Both the position numbers and the translations under genes were made by a program. The notes below the pieces were generated by a model. It did not search any database and was not told the DNA's origin. It saw only the letters and a list, made by a program, of their open reading frames with translations. Source: CAYWTS01 sp964461265 (GTDB lineage: Bacteria; Bacteroidota; Ignavibacteria; Tepidaquicellales; OLB5). From it: a stretch of DNA of 64,000 nt. Location of the stretch: NCBI GenBank assembly GCA_964461265.1, contig CAYWTS010000008.1, positions 11,892-75,891 on the forward strand. Direction: 5' to 3'. Below are positions 17,348 through 24,273 of the stretch, in pieces (within the stretch, counting starts at the first letter, position 1; every line of letters begins with the position of its first letter).

Positions 17348-17758
17348 CTAATTCACTGTCACGCTTTTCTTCAGCCACATACCGTCTGGCTGCTGTACAC
17401 TTATTTCGAATACTCCGCTTAAAAGCGGGTAAACACGATACTGCTGGCCGTTCAGATAAACCTGTGAACCGGGGCACCCCTTGCGGTAGGCAACGTTGTG
17501 GATACCCCATACTGCAAGCTGCAGCGAATGGTCTTCCTTAACCGACTGGAAATGATGAAACCAGTAACAGGTATCGTTGCCAATATAACCGTAAAGCTTT
17601 ATTACAAGTGTATCGTTTGTGGTTAATGATGTGGGTACGTTTACGCTGTCTATCTGTATCCTGAACAAGACCGGTACAGGGTCCCATAAAAAGCACGAAG
17701 AAAATATTATCGCGGTAAAAATGAATACTAACGGCATGTATTTATTAATTCTTTTCAT
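17348..17758 (-). CDS. Putative lipoprotein, unknown function
   Basis: A 136-residue protein with a lipoprotein signal: a basic N-terminus, a hydrophobic core (about 8-19) and a lipobox ending in FSSC with the acylated C22. The mature part is short and rich in beta-strand-like alternation, with HHFQSVKEDHS and a pair of cysteines (TCYW, KGCPG) that could form a disulfide. No family was recognised. It overlaps the beta-barrel gene stop by 4 nt, so the two are probably co-expressed and may act together at the outer membrane. Confidence 0.7.
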   Translation of the reverse strand: MKRINKYMPLVFIFTAIIFSSCFLWDPVPVLFRIQIDSVNVPTSLTTNDTLVIKLYGYIGNDTCYWFHHFQSVKEDHSLQLAVWGIHNVAYRKGCPGSQVYLNGQQYRVYPLLSGVFEISVQQPDGMWLKKSVTVN

Positions 17759-18417
17759 TTTGTCTTTGATAATACTTCAAGGCCAATTCTTATTCCCCAA
17801 TCGTAGTTTTTTACATATCCATTGGGTTTATCAATCACTCCTGTAAAATCAGGATTATAAAAAAATTCTGCGAGCACACGCCCCTGTTTTATCAAAAAAG
17901 AAACGCCTCCTGCCAGCGCAAGTCCGAAAGAGGTTACATTTGCATTCTCGTATGCTCCGGCAAAATCTATGTCATATTCTTTGCTTAGCCTTAAATCAAT
18001 CCTTGGTCCTGCAGAAATGTATACACCGAATGCTTTTCTTTCCGATTCTATCCTGAATTTTTCTGCCAGCACCAGCGAAAAATATTTAATTCTCACTTCC
18101 ACTTCTTCGGTACCGGTTACGTTACCGTACATATCCTTGGTATCATACTTAAAATCGGCTCCTTTACGCGTATACCAGATATCAAAAGTTGTGCTGATAT
18201 ATTTTGTACTCAGGAACTCACCAAATACCCCGATATTGAAGAACGGAACGCTCCCGGGCGGACACTTATACATATTATCAAGGTACGGTTCTGAGTATTT
18301 CCACGTCTGGTTAGCTACCGATATTCCTGTTTTTATTCCAATTCCTTTAAATATTTGAGACTCCGATGAACCCACCATTACAATTAACAATATTATGAGT
18401 ATACTCTTTATTTTCAT
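17755..18417 (-). CDS. Outer-membrane beta-barrel (PorT-like) protein
   Basis: A 220-residue protein with a cleavable signal peptide (hydrophobic 5-16, likely cleavage near residue 20) followed by alternating-residue strands. It ends in an amphipathic strand WGIRIGLEVLSKTK, as in small outer-membrane beta-barrels of the PorT/OMP_b-brl type found in Bacteroidota relatives. Segments GIGIKTGISVAN and GLALAGGVSFLI look like barrel strands. Assignment rests on pattern, not on a specific motif. It is the first gene of a two-gene operon with the lipoprotein at 17348-17758. Confidence 0.72.
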   Translation of the reverse strand: MKIKSILIILLIVMVGSSESQIFKGIGIKTGISVANQTWKYSEPYLDNMYKCPPGSVPFFNIGVFGEFLSTKYISTTFDIWYTRKGADFKYDTKDMYGNVTGTEEVEVRIKYFSLVLAEKFRIESERKAFGVYISAGPRIDLRLSKEYDIDFAGAYENANVTSFGLALAGGVSFLIKQGRVLAEFFYNPDFTGVIDKPNGYVKNYDWGIRIGLEVLSKTK

Positions 18418-18490
18418 GACACGTTTAGTACAGTACGTCTGGACTTGCTTACGGGTATCCGGTTATGCCGGGATGTTTCAAAAATACAAC

Positions 18491-18545
18491 GATTTCTTAA
18501 GAATCTAAACCCACAAAAAGCAAAAAAGCCCGTTAATAAACGAGC
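18491..18545. repeat. Left copy of the 55-bp gap-flanking repeat
   Basis: Identical to 18646-18700. It begins GATTTCTTAAGAATC, itself palindromic in part, and ends with the terminator stem GCCCGTT-AATA-AACGAGC. It is probably the same genomic copy counted twice. Confidence 0.9.
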
Positions 18546-18645
18546 NNNNNNNNNNNNNNNNNNNNNNNNNNNNNNNNNNNNNNNNNNNNNNNNNNNNNNN
18601 NNNNNNNNNNNNNNNNNNNNNNNNNNNNNNNNNNNNNNNNNNNNN
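18546..18645. other. Assembly gap (100 N)
   Basis: A run of exactly 100 undetermined bases, the usual default for a gap of unknown size. The identical flanks suggest that the true distance may be zero or that a repeat was collapsed. Confidence 0.99.
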
Positions 18646-18700
18646 GATTTCTTAAGAATCTAAACCCACAAAAAGCAAAAAAGCCCGTTAATAAACGAGC
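18646..18700. repeat. Right copy of the 55-bp gap-flanking repeat
   Basis: Identical to 18491-18545. Its final 18 bp with the preceding A-run form the terminator of the MntA-HepT operon on the minus strand. Confidence 0.9.
18677..18700 (-). terminator. Rho-independent terminator of the mntA-hepT operon
   Basis: On the minus strand GCTCGTT, loop TATT, AACGGGC (one G:U pair) is followed by six T residues. It begins 30 nt after the hepT stop codon. The same hairpin recurs at 19405-19431. Confidence 0.8.
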
Positions 18701-18730
18701 TTGCTCTTATCATAATATTCGGTTTGAATA

Positions 18731-19084
18731 TTAAAAAGTTATTTTACTGATTTTGTTTTTTAAGTCGGGTATATCTTTCTCAATAACCTTCCAAGCTAAT
18801 TCAAGGTCTATCCCAAAATAACTGTGAATTAACACATCCCTTAATCCCGCCATTTTTTTCCATTCAATCTCCGGATGTGATTTTCTAAATTCTTCAGGCA
18901 GATTCTTGGCTGCTTCACCTATTATTTCCAATCGCCTGAAGACCTTATCCTGAATATCGTGGCTGGATAGGAACTCCTCTTTAGCAATTTCATGTGTATA
19001 GGTTTCTATTAGTTTAATGCTCTCTATAATATGCTCTATAAAAATACTTATATCACGCATATAATAATTCCTGGTCCTTTTCAA
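18731..19084 (-). CDS. hepT: HepT-like HEPN toxin (DUF86 family ribonuclease)
   Basis: A 117-residue all-helical HEPN/DUF86 protein, the toxin of the type VII HepT-MntA toxin-antitoxin system; characterised relatives are RNases. The active-site motif R-x4-H-x-Y is intact as R82, H87 and Y89 in RDVLIHSY, with the tyrosine that MntA modifies by AMP transfer in studied systems. The first ATG (19084) lies 32 nt inside the mntA frame. A second ATG at 19060 (MRDISIF) overlaps by only 8 nt and may be the true start. It is encoded directly after its antitoxin and followed by an intrinsic terminator. Activity is inferred from the family. Confidence 0.85.
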   Translation of the reverse strand: MKRTRNYYMRDISIFIEHIIESIKLIETYTHEIAKEEFLSSHDIQDKVFRRLEIIGEAAKNLPEEFRKSHPEIEWKKMAGLRDVLIHSYFGIDLELAWKVIEKDIPDLKNKISKITF

Positions 19085-19337
19085 TATATTTTTTCAGCTG
19101 CGGATGTATAGAATTGTAAGTAATTACATCAACTTTTTTTTTAAATATCTCCTCCAGCTTTACTTTTAGGCCAGCAAGGTCAAGCAGTGATTTGCCTTCC
19201 TCAAATTGTACTATAATATCTATATCACTGTCCTGGCTCTGCTCGCCCCGCGCAATAGAGCCAAACAGGGCTGCTTTAATTACCCCTTCTTTCTTCAATT
19301 CTTTTACAAGCAGTTCTTTTATTTCCTTTTTGCTCAA
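19053..19337 (-). CDS. mntA: MntA-like minimal nucleotidyltransferase antitoxin
   Basis: A 94-residue minimal nucleotidyltransferase. The catalytic motif is GSIARGEQSQDSDIDIIV: G26-S27 bind the nucleotide, and D38 and D40 are the metal-binding pair. In characterised HepT-MntA pairs this enzyme adds AMP to the HepT tyrosine and so neutralises the toxin. It starts at TTG 19337 (MSKKEIKELL) and is the first gene of the pair, overlapping hepT. The location between the pnp terminator and a contig break fits the usual scattered genomic placement of such modules. Confidence 0.85.
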   Translation of the reverse strand: MSKKEIKELLVKELKKEGVIKAALFGSIARGEQSQDSDIDIIVQFEEGKSLLDLAGLKVKLEEIFKKKVDVITYNSIHPQLKKYIEKDQELLYA

Positions 19338-19404
19338 CGATCTATTTTTTTTAATGTTAATATAATTAAGTTTGTTCTAACTTATTATTGCATAAAATCC
19401 CCTC

Positions 19405-19431
19405 AAAAAAAAAGCCCGTTAATAAACGAGC
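19405..19431 (-). terminator. Rho-independent terminator downstream of pnp
   Basis: The minus strand reads GCTCGTT, loop TATT, AACGGGC, followed by nine T residues. It lies about 125 nt after the pnp stop, beyond a repeat, and probably ends the nusA-to-pnp transcript. The stem is identical to that at 18683-18700. Confidence 0.8.
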
Positions 19432-19449
19432 ACATATAATATTTAATTA

Positions 19450-19504
19450 CCCACCCCGTCCCGACCCCAAGCAATCGGGACGGAACACCCCTCCGGCGGA
19501 GGGG
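19450..19504. repeat. Two-hairpin intergenic repeat with variable inner palindrome
   Basis: CCCACCCC precedes a 9-bp inner stem (19456-19464 with 19475-19483), then ACACCCC and a second hairpin CCCCTCC-GGC-GGAGGGG (19488-19504). Architecture and flanks match 17264-17320, while the inner palindrome differs. Confidence 0.7.
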
Positions 19505-19556
19505 ATTTATTAACCGTAATGCTATCCAGTTTTCTAACTTTTAACTTTTAACTGAC

Positions 19557-21728
19557 TCACCTTCTCCTATCCCTTCTGTCATCCCTGCGGTGTTCTTCCC
19601 TTCTTCCCGTACTGTGGCGTCTGGGTTTTTCCTCCCCTGCCACATAATCAGGCAGCAATACCCGCCTGCTCAGGCTAAGCTTGCCGCTTTCTTTATCTAT
19701 CTCTAGAAGCTTTACCGTAACTTCTTCACCGCGTTTCAAAACATCCTCTACTTTATTTACTCTCCGGTTTTCAATCTGCGATATGTGAAGCAAACCCTCT
19801 TTGCCGGGAAGTATTTCAACAAATGCACCGAACTCCATAATACGCGTTATTTTACCTGTATAAATTTTACCAACTTCCGGAACCTCCACAATTTTTGCTA
19901 TCATCGATTGTGCAATGGCTGCGGAGTCACCTGATACTGCCGCAATTGTAACAGTCCCGTCATCTTCAATATTAATTTCTGCACCGCTTTCCTGTATGAT
20001 GTGCCTGATAGTTTTGCCTCCGGGTCCTATCACAGCACCTATCAAATCAACAGGTATAGTCATGGTATACAGGTGCGGGGCATACTGTGATATTGATGGT
20101 CTTGGCTCCGGCATTGCCTCACGCATAATGTTTAATATGTGCATTCTGCCCTGTTTTGCCTGTTCAAGCGCAATCTGCATTATTTCGGCCGAAATACCTT
20201 TTATCTTTATATCCATCTGGAACCCGGTAATACCATCTTGTGTGCCGCAGACCTTAAAATCCATATCACCGAAATGGTCTTCATTTCCAAGAATATCAGA
20301 TAGAACTGCGTACTTATCACCTTCCTTTACAAGTCCCATTGCTATGCCTGCAACTGGCTTTTTAACAGGCACGCCCCCATCCATTAATGCGAGTGTCCCG
20401 GCACAAACAGTTGCCATAGATGACGAGCCGTTCGATTCAAGAATATCTGAAACAAGCCTGATAGTATAAGGGAAATCTTTCTCATCGGGCAGTATATTCT
20501 TCAAAGACCGCTCGGCAAGATGTCCGTGCCCAATTTCTCTTCTGCCGGGGCCTGTGAATCTTCCCGTTTCGCCTGTTGAAAACGGCGGAAAATTGTAATG
20601 CAGCAAAAACCTTTTGTTAGGAACAGGCAGAAGCCCGTCCATAATCTGCTCATCGGTTACTGTGCCAAGCGTAAGTGTTGTCAAACTTTGTGTTTCACCC
20701 CTGGTAAACAGTGCCGAGCCATGGGTTCTGGGCAGTACGCTTACTTCACATGTAATAGGACGTATGTCGGTGTACCCTCTGCCGTCAAGCCTGCGTGATT
20801 CATTTAATATCATTTCACGCATATCGTCGTACTGCAGGTTGTGGTATATCTCTGCAATTTCTTTTTCCTTCTCCGGATATTTCTCTTTTAAGTTTTTCTG
20901 AAGGGAGTCGAATAATTCCTTGTTAACATTATGACGTTCGTCTTTCGTCATAATCTGCCTGTGGTGTTCTCTAATCTTTTCAGCACAAAATGCTTTTACG
21001 TCATTAAGCATGTCTTCATTAACATCAACCGGCGGAACTTCCCTCTTTGGCTTACCGCATTCATTTCTTAATTCGGTCTGCAATGCACATAACCGTTTTA
21101 TTGCTTCGTGAGCAAACATTATAGCATTCAGCACATCGTTTTCGGATACTTCCTTTGCTTCGCCTTCAACCATAACTATCGAATCCTCCGTTCCGCCAAC
21201 AACCAAATCCATATCGCTGCCGCTTAACTGTGAATGCATAGGATTCAGCATAAACTCTCCGTTTATTCTGCCGACTCTTACCTGCCCGATGGGACCTTCA
21301 AACGGTATATCCGAAATCATAAGCGCTGCAGATGATGCAACCGCACCAAGCACGTCGGCATCGTTTTCCTGGTCAGAAGACAAAATTGTACAAACCACCT
21401 GTGTTTCACATTTAAATGCTTCGGGAAACAGCGGCCTGATAGGTCTGTCGATTAAGCGAGCCGAAAGGACTTCCTTATCTGAGGGCTTGCCTTCTCGTTT
21501 TAAAAACCCTCCGGGAATTTTACCTGCTGCAGCAAGCCTTTCCCTGTATTCAACCTGCAGCGGGAAAAAATCCTGCCCTTCAACCGGTTCTTCTCTGGCA
21601 ACAGCTGTTGCAAGCACTACGGTTTCCCCGTATGTAATAAGTACTGCTCCGTTAGCCTGTTTGGCTAGCTTGCCGGTTTCTAATTTCAGTATCTTACCGT
21701 TTATCTCTATCTCTTTCGTTACTATCAT
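19557..21728 (-). CDS. pnp: Polyribonucleotide nucleotidyltransferase (PNPase)
   Basis: PNPase, a phosphorolytic 3'-to-5' exoribonuclease of the RNA degradosome, 723 residues, normal length. Both RNase-PH-like domains are present: the second has RTHGSALFTRGETQ, GPGRREIGHG (substrate and phosphate binding) and the metal-binding MDFKVCGTQDGITGFQMDI segment. A KH domain follows with IGPGGKTIRHI, then an S1 domain with GKITRIMEFGAFVEILPGKEGLLH. The tail is strongly basic (RRHSTGRREEHRRDDRRDRRR region), likely an RNA-binding extension. It is last in the order nusA-infB-rbfA-truB-ribF-rpsO-pnp and separated from rpsO by 222 bp of repeat-rich sequence, so it may also have its own promoter or be processed from the longer transcript. 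Confidence 0.97.
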   Translation of the reverse strand: MIVTKEIEINGKILKLETGKLAKQANGAVLITYGETVVLATAVAREEPVEGQDFFPLQVEYRERLAAAGKIPGGFLKREGKPSDKEVLSARLIDRPIRPLFPEAFKCETQVVCTILSSDQENDADVLGAVASSAALMISDIPFEGPIGQVRVGRINGEFMLNPMHSQLSGSDMDLVVGGTEDSIVMVEGEAKEVSENDVLNAIMFAHEAIKRLCALQTELRNECGKPKREVPPVDVNEDMLNDVKAFCAEKIREHHRQIMTKDERHNVNKELFDSLQKNLKEKYPEKEKEIAEIYHNLQYDDMREMILNESRRLDGRGYTDIRPITCEVSVLPRTHGSALFTRGETQSLTTLTLGTVTDEQIMDGLLPVPNKRFLLHYNFPPFSTGETGRFTGPGRREIGHGHLAERSLKNILPDEKDFPYTIRLVSDILESNGSSSMATVCAGTLALMDGGVPVKKPVAGIAMGLVKEGDKYAVLSDILGNEDHFGDMDFKVCGTQDGITGFQMDIKIKGISAEIMQIALEQAKQGRMHILNIMREAMPEPRPSISQYAPHLYTMTIPVDLIGAVIGPGGKTIRHIIQESGAEINIEDDGTVTIAAVSGDSAAIAQSMIAKIVEVPEVGKIYTGKITRIMEFGAFVEILPGKEGLLHISQIENRRVNKVEDVLKRGEEVTVKLLEIDKESGKLSLSRRVLLPDYVAGEEKPRRHSTGRREEHRRDDRRDRRR

Positions 21729-21950
21729 TTCTTTTGTTTTATTTTGTAAAATTACACAAACCGTTCCCGCCTGCGCGCAGACATTTCGGCGACTGGGGGC
21801 GAAAACGGGAAACTGCCCCGCAAGGGAGGTTTATACCACAGAGCTGTTTCGCTCTGATAGAGCTACTTTGTTGATCATTAATATATGCTACAGACATTTC
21901 GCTCCACTAAAAATATTTATTGTGATATTTTGCGTAACTTCTGTAATTTA
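21729..21950. repeat. rpsO-pnp spacer with degenerate palindromic repeats
   Basis: The 222-bp spacer contains CAGACATTTCG twice (21778-21788 and 21891-21901), an AGAGC/GCTCT hairpin (21840-21854), and GTTCCCG paired with CGGGAAAC. It is more GC-rich at its pnp-proximal end than the coding neighbours. It may hold processing sites for the rpsO-pnp mRNA, but it looks mainly like decayed intergenic repeats. Confidence 0.55.
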
Positions 21951-22223
21951 TTATTTCCTCAGGTCCAGTTCTTTTACTATCTTTCTGTATCTTTCTACAT
22001 CTTTATTTTCCAGATATCTTAAAAGTTTTCTGCGTTTGCCGACCATCTTCAACAAGCCAAGTCTTGAATGGTTATCTTTCTTATGCGTTCCAAAATGCTC
22101 TGCCTGAAGCTGGTTTATGCGTGCTGTTAGTATGGCAATCTGCACTTCCGGCTTTCCTGAATCTTTCGGGCTGCTGCCGTACTTGTTTAATATTTCATGC
22201 TTTTGTTCCCTGTTTAAAGACAT
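21951..22223 (-). CDS. rpsO: 30S ribosomal protein S15
   Basis: Small-subunit protein S15, which binds the three-way junction of the 16S rRNA central domain early in assembly. It has the normal 90-residue length with the conserved HKKDNHSRLGLLKMVGKRRKLLRYL block (about 47-72, contacting rRNA) and a start MSLNREQKHEILNKYG. It lies 14 nt after ribF in the minus-strand translation operon. S15 often represses its own mRNA by binding a mimic of its rRNA site in the leader; such a structure was not resolved here. Confidence 0.97.
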   Translation of the reverse strand: MSLNREQKHEILNKYGSSPKDSGKPEVQIAILTARINQLQAEHFGTHKKDNHSRLGLLKMVGKRRKLLRYLENKDVERYRKIVKELDLRK

Positions 22224-22237
22224 TTTATCTCCTTTGA

Positions 22238-23182
22238 TTACAATAATTTATTTTGTTTTAAATATTTTAATGAATTCCCTTTGTCTGTAGTTATCTGTCT
22301 GACAAGTGCATCTTTAGAAGTGTATTTTTCTTCGCCTCTGAGCCTCGTTATAAAATTAACCGATAGCTTTTCACCGTAAATATCTCTGCCGAATCCGAAT
22401 ATATTTACCTCGGCAATCCATTTGGTTCCATCGGTCAGCGTGGGTCTGAAGCCTATATTCATCATTCCGAAAAATTTTTCCCCGCCGTATGATACCCGCA
22501 CACAGTAAACACCATCAGCAGGAACAAGTTTATTTGCATAGTCGGGTAATATATTGGCTGTCGGGTAGCCAAGCTCTCTGCCGATTTTATCCCCGGCAAC
22601 CACTGTCCCGCTCAGGCTATATTCATAGCCAAGCAGCCTATTCGCTTTTTCAATCGCCCCTTCCGAAAGATATTTCCTAATCTTGCTGCTGCTTACTTTG
22701 TCTCCATTTACATCTACCTCGTCAATCCTGTCAACTGTAAAACCCAGCGCTCTCCCGTATTGCAGCAGTGAATTAAAATCACCTTCTCTGTTATGTCCGA
22801 ACAGGTGGTCAAAGCCTACAACAAGGTGCTCGATCCCAATCTTACCATAAACCAGGTTCTCATAAAAATCTTTCGGGGAGGTTTCAGAAAATTCCTCCGT
22901 GAAGTTTATAAGAAGCACATTCTCGATACCCAGTGATTGGAATATAAAAAGCTTTTCTTCGGTCGTTGTGAGAAGCTTAATATCGGGTATCTTTGTTTTT
23001 AAAACTTCCTGCGGGTGCGGGTGAAAAGTTACTATAAAAGAACGGGCATTATTCTGCCTGCTAAGTCCGGTAACCTTCGCTAATATACTGCGATGTGCCG
23101 TGTGGACGCCGTCAAAAGTTCCAACCGAAATTACTGTTCTGCGGTCTCTATTTACTTCTTCAATGTTTCTGAAAACACGCAT
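22238..23182 (-). CDS. ribF: Bifunctional riboflavin kinase/FAD synthetase
   Basis: RibF phosphorylates riboflavin to FMN and adenylylates FMN to FAD in the cytoplasm. At 314 residues it is full-length. The N-terminal FAD synthetase has VGTFDGVHTAHRSIL (about 20-34, the nucleotidyltransferase HxxH-type motif) and VVGFDHLFGHNREG (about 121-134). The C-terminal kinase has GRELGYPTANI (about 202-212, with the PTAN motif), PADGVYCVRV and MMNIGFRPTL. It lies 6 nt downstream of truB and 14 nt upstream of rpsO, in the conserved translation operon order. Confidence 0.96.
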   Translation of the reverse strand: MRVFRNIEEVNRDRRTVISVGTFDGVHTAHRSILAKVTGLSRQNNARSFIVTFHPHPQEVLKTKIPDIKLLTTTEEKLFIFQSLGIENVLLINFTEEFSETSPKDFYENLVYGKIGIEHLVVGFDHLFGHNREGDFNSLLQYGRALGFTVDRIDEVDVNGDKVSSSKIRKYLSEGAIEKANRLLGYEYSLSGTVVAGDKIGRELGYPTANILPDYANKLVPADGVYCVRVSYGGEKFFGMMNIGFRPTLTDGTKWIAEVNIFGFGRDIYGEKLSVNFITRLRGEEKYTSKDALVRQITTDKGNSLKYLKQNKLL

Positions 23183-23188
23183 AAATTA

Positions 23189-23914
23189 TCACAAGCATTC
23201 ATGTAATAGATTAGAATCTGTCTTTAAAAAGTCATCAAGCGGTATTGCCTCCTTGATGGAATACTCCCCTATTCGCGTTCTTCTTAGTTCCTTTAAATAT
23301 GCCCCTACTCCAAGCAATTGCCCGAAATCGTGAACCAGTGACCTAATATACGTTCCCTTCGAACAGCTGATTCTGAAACTTATTTCAGGCAGTTCCACAC
23401 TTAAAATTTTAAATTCATCTATCCTGACTTTTCTGGCTTTTCTTTCCACTTCCTCCCCTTTCCTGGCATATTTATACAGTGGCTTGCCTTTATATTTTAT
23501 TGCAGAAAACATCGGCGGCAGCTGTTCTATTTCACCCATAAAAAAATCCGCTGCTTTTAAAATATTGCTGTAGCTTATACCTTTAATTGGTTTGCTTTCC
23601 ACAATCTTCGATTCGGCGTCATAGCTGCGCGTAGAGGCACCCAGTATCATTATCCCTTCATACTGCTTATCTGAACTAATTAAGCTGCTCAACAGCTTTG
23701 TCGTTCTGCCCGTACACACAATAAGCAAACCCGTTGCCATAGGGTCAAGCGTTCCGGAGTGTCCTGCTTTGCCGACTCTCAGTTTTTTCTTTATGAGGTT
23801 AACTGCTCTTGCGCTTGAACAATTAGCCGGTTTATCTATCAAAATTATTTCTCCGCTTGCCTGGCTATCTGTCTTGCAGGTATCTCCGGCGGAGGGTCTG
23901 CTAGCTCTGCTCAT
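23189..23914 (-). CDS. truB: tRNA pseudouridine-55 synthase
   Basis: TruB isomerises U55 to pseudouridine in the T-loop of tRNAs. The catalytic aspartate is D57 in GHSGTLDPMATGLL. Also visible are IDKPANCSS (26-34), the YEGIMILGASTRSYDAE strand and a C-terminal SCSKGTYIRSLVHDFG motif. At 241 residues it is somewhat short compared with the roughly 300 of E. coli and lacks a large C-terminal PUA domain, which is common in this phylum-level group. The ATG overlaps rbfA by 14 nt. The first 20 residues are not conserved, so a later start is possible. Confidence 0.95.
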   Translation of the reverse strand: MSRASRPSAGDTCKTDSQASGEIILIDKPANCSSARAVNLIKKKLRVGKAGHSGTLDPMATGLLIVCTGRTTKLLSSLISSDKQYEGIMILGASTRSYDAESKIVESKPIKGISYSNILKAADFFMGEIEQLPPMFSAIKYKGKPLYKYARKGEEVERKARKVRIDEFKILSVELPEISFRISCSKGTYIRSLVHDFGQLLGVGAYLKELRRTRIGEYSIKEAIPLDDFLKTDSNLLHECL

Positions 23915-24251
23915 CTTTATGAATCTGCTTAATCAGCTCGTCTATCTTGCTGGCATACTCTGTTCTATCGTCATAATAAAAAAACAGTTCCGGTATATTC
24001 TTCAGATAAAGCCTCGAAGCAAGGTGCATTCTGATTTGTTTCTTCTTAAGGTTTATCCTGTTAATACATTCAGCCGGCACAAGCTTATTGCCTATAAAAC
24101 TTATATAAACCTTCGCAGACTTGATGTCATTACTGACAACAACCTGTGTAACGGTAACGAGCCCGAGTCCCAGCCCTTCCAGATCTCTTGAAAGAACCCC
24201 GTTAATCTGGTGCTTGATTTCTTCCGAAACCTTATCAGAACGGACTGACAT
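23901..24251 (-). CDS. rbfA: Ribosome-binding factor A
   Basis: RbfA is a small KH-fold protein that binds the 30S subunit near helix 1 of 16S rRNA during late maturation. The 116-residue product has the usual RSDKVSEEIKHQINGVLSRDL start, the VTVTQVVVSNDIKSAKVYISFIG central strand-helix region and the LYLKNIPELFFYYDDRTEYASKIDELI end. It lies between infB (22 nt upstream) and truB (14-nt overlap), the standard gene order. Confidence 0.95.
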   Translation of the reverse strand: MSVRSDKVSEEIKHQINGVLSRDLEGLGLGLVTVTQVVVSNDIKSAKVYISFIGNKLVPAECINRINLKKKQIRMHLASRLYLKNIPELFFYYDDRTEYASKIDELIKQIHKDEQS

Positions 24252-24273
24252 TGAACTATCTCCTTTCTATACA

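Larger units (their letters stand above)
18418..18730. other. Scaffold gap region between duplicated contig ends
   Basis: No gene lies here. It contains 100 N at 18546-18645 with an identical 55-bp sequence on each side (18491-18545 and 18646-18700), each ending in a terminator hairpin. This looks like two contigs overlapping by 55 bp that were joined with a default gap. Confidence 0.85.
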
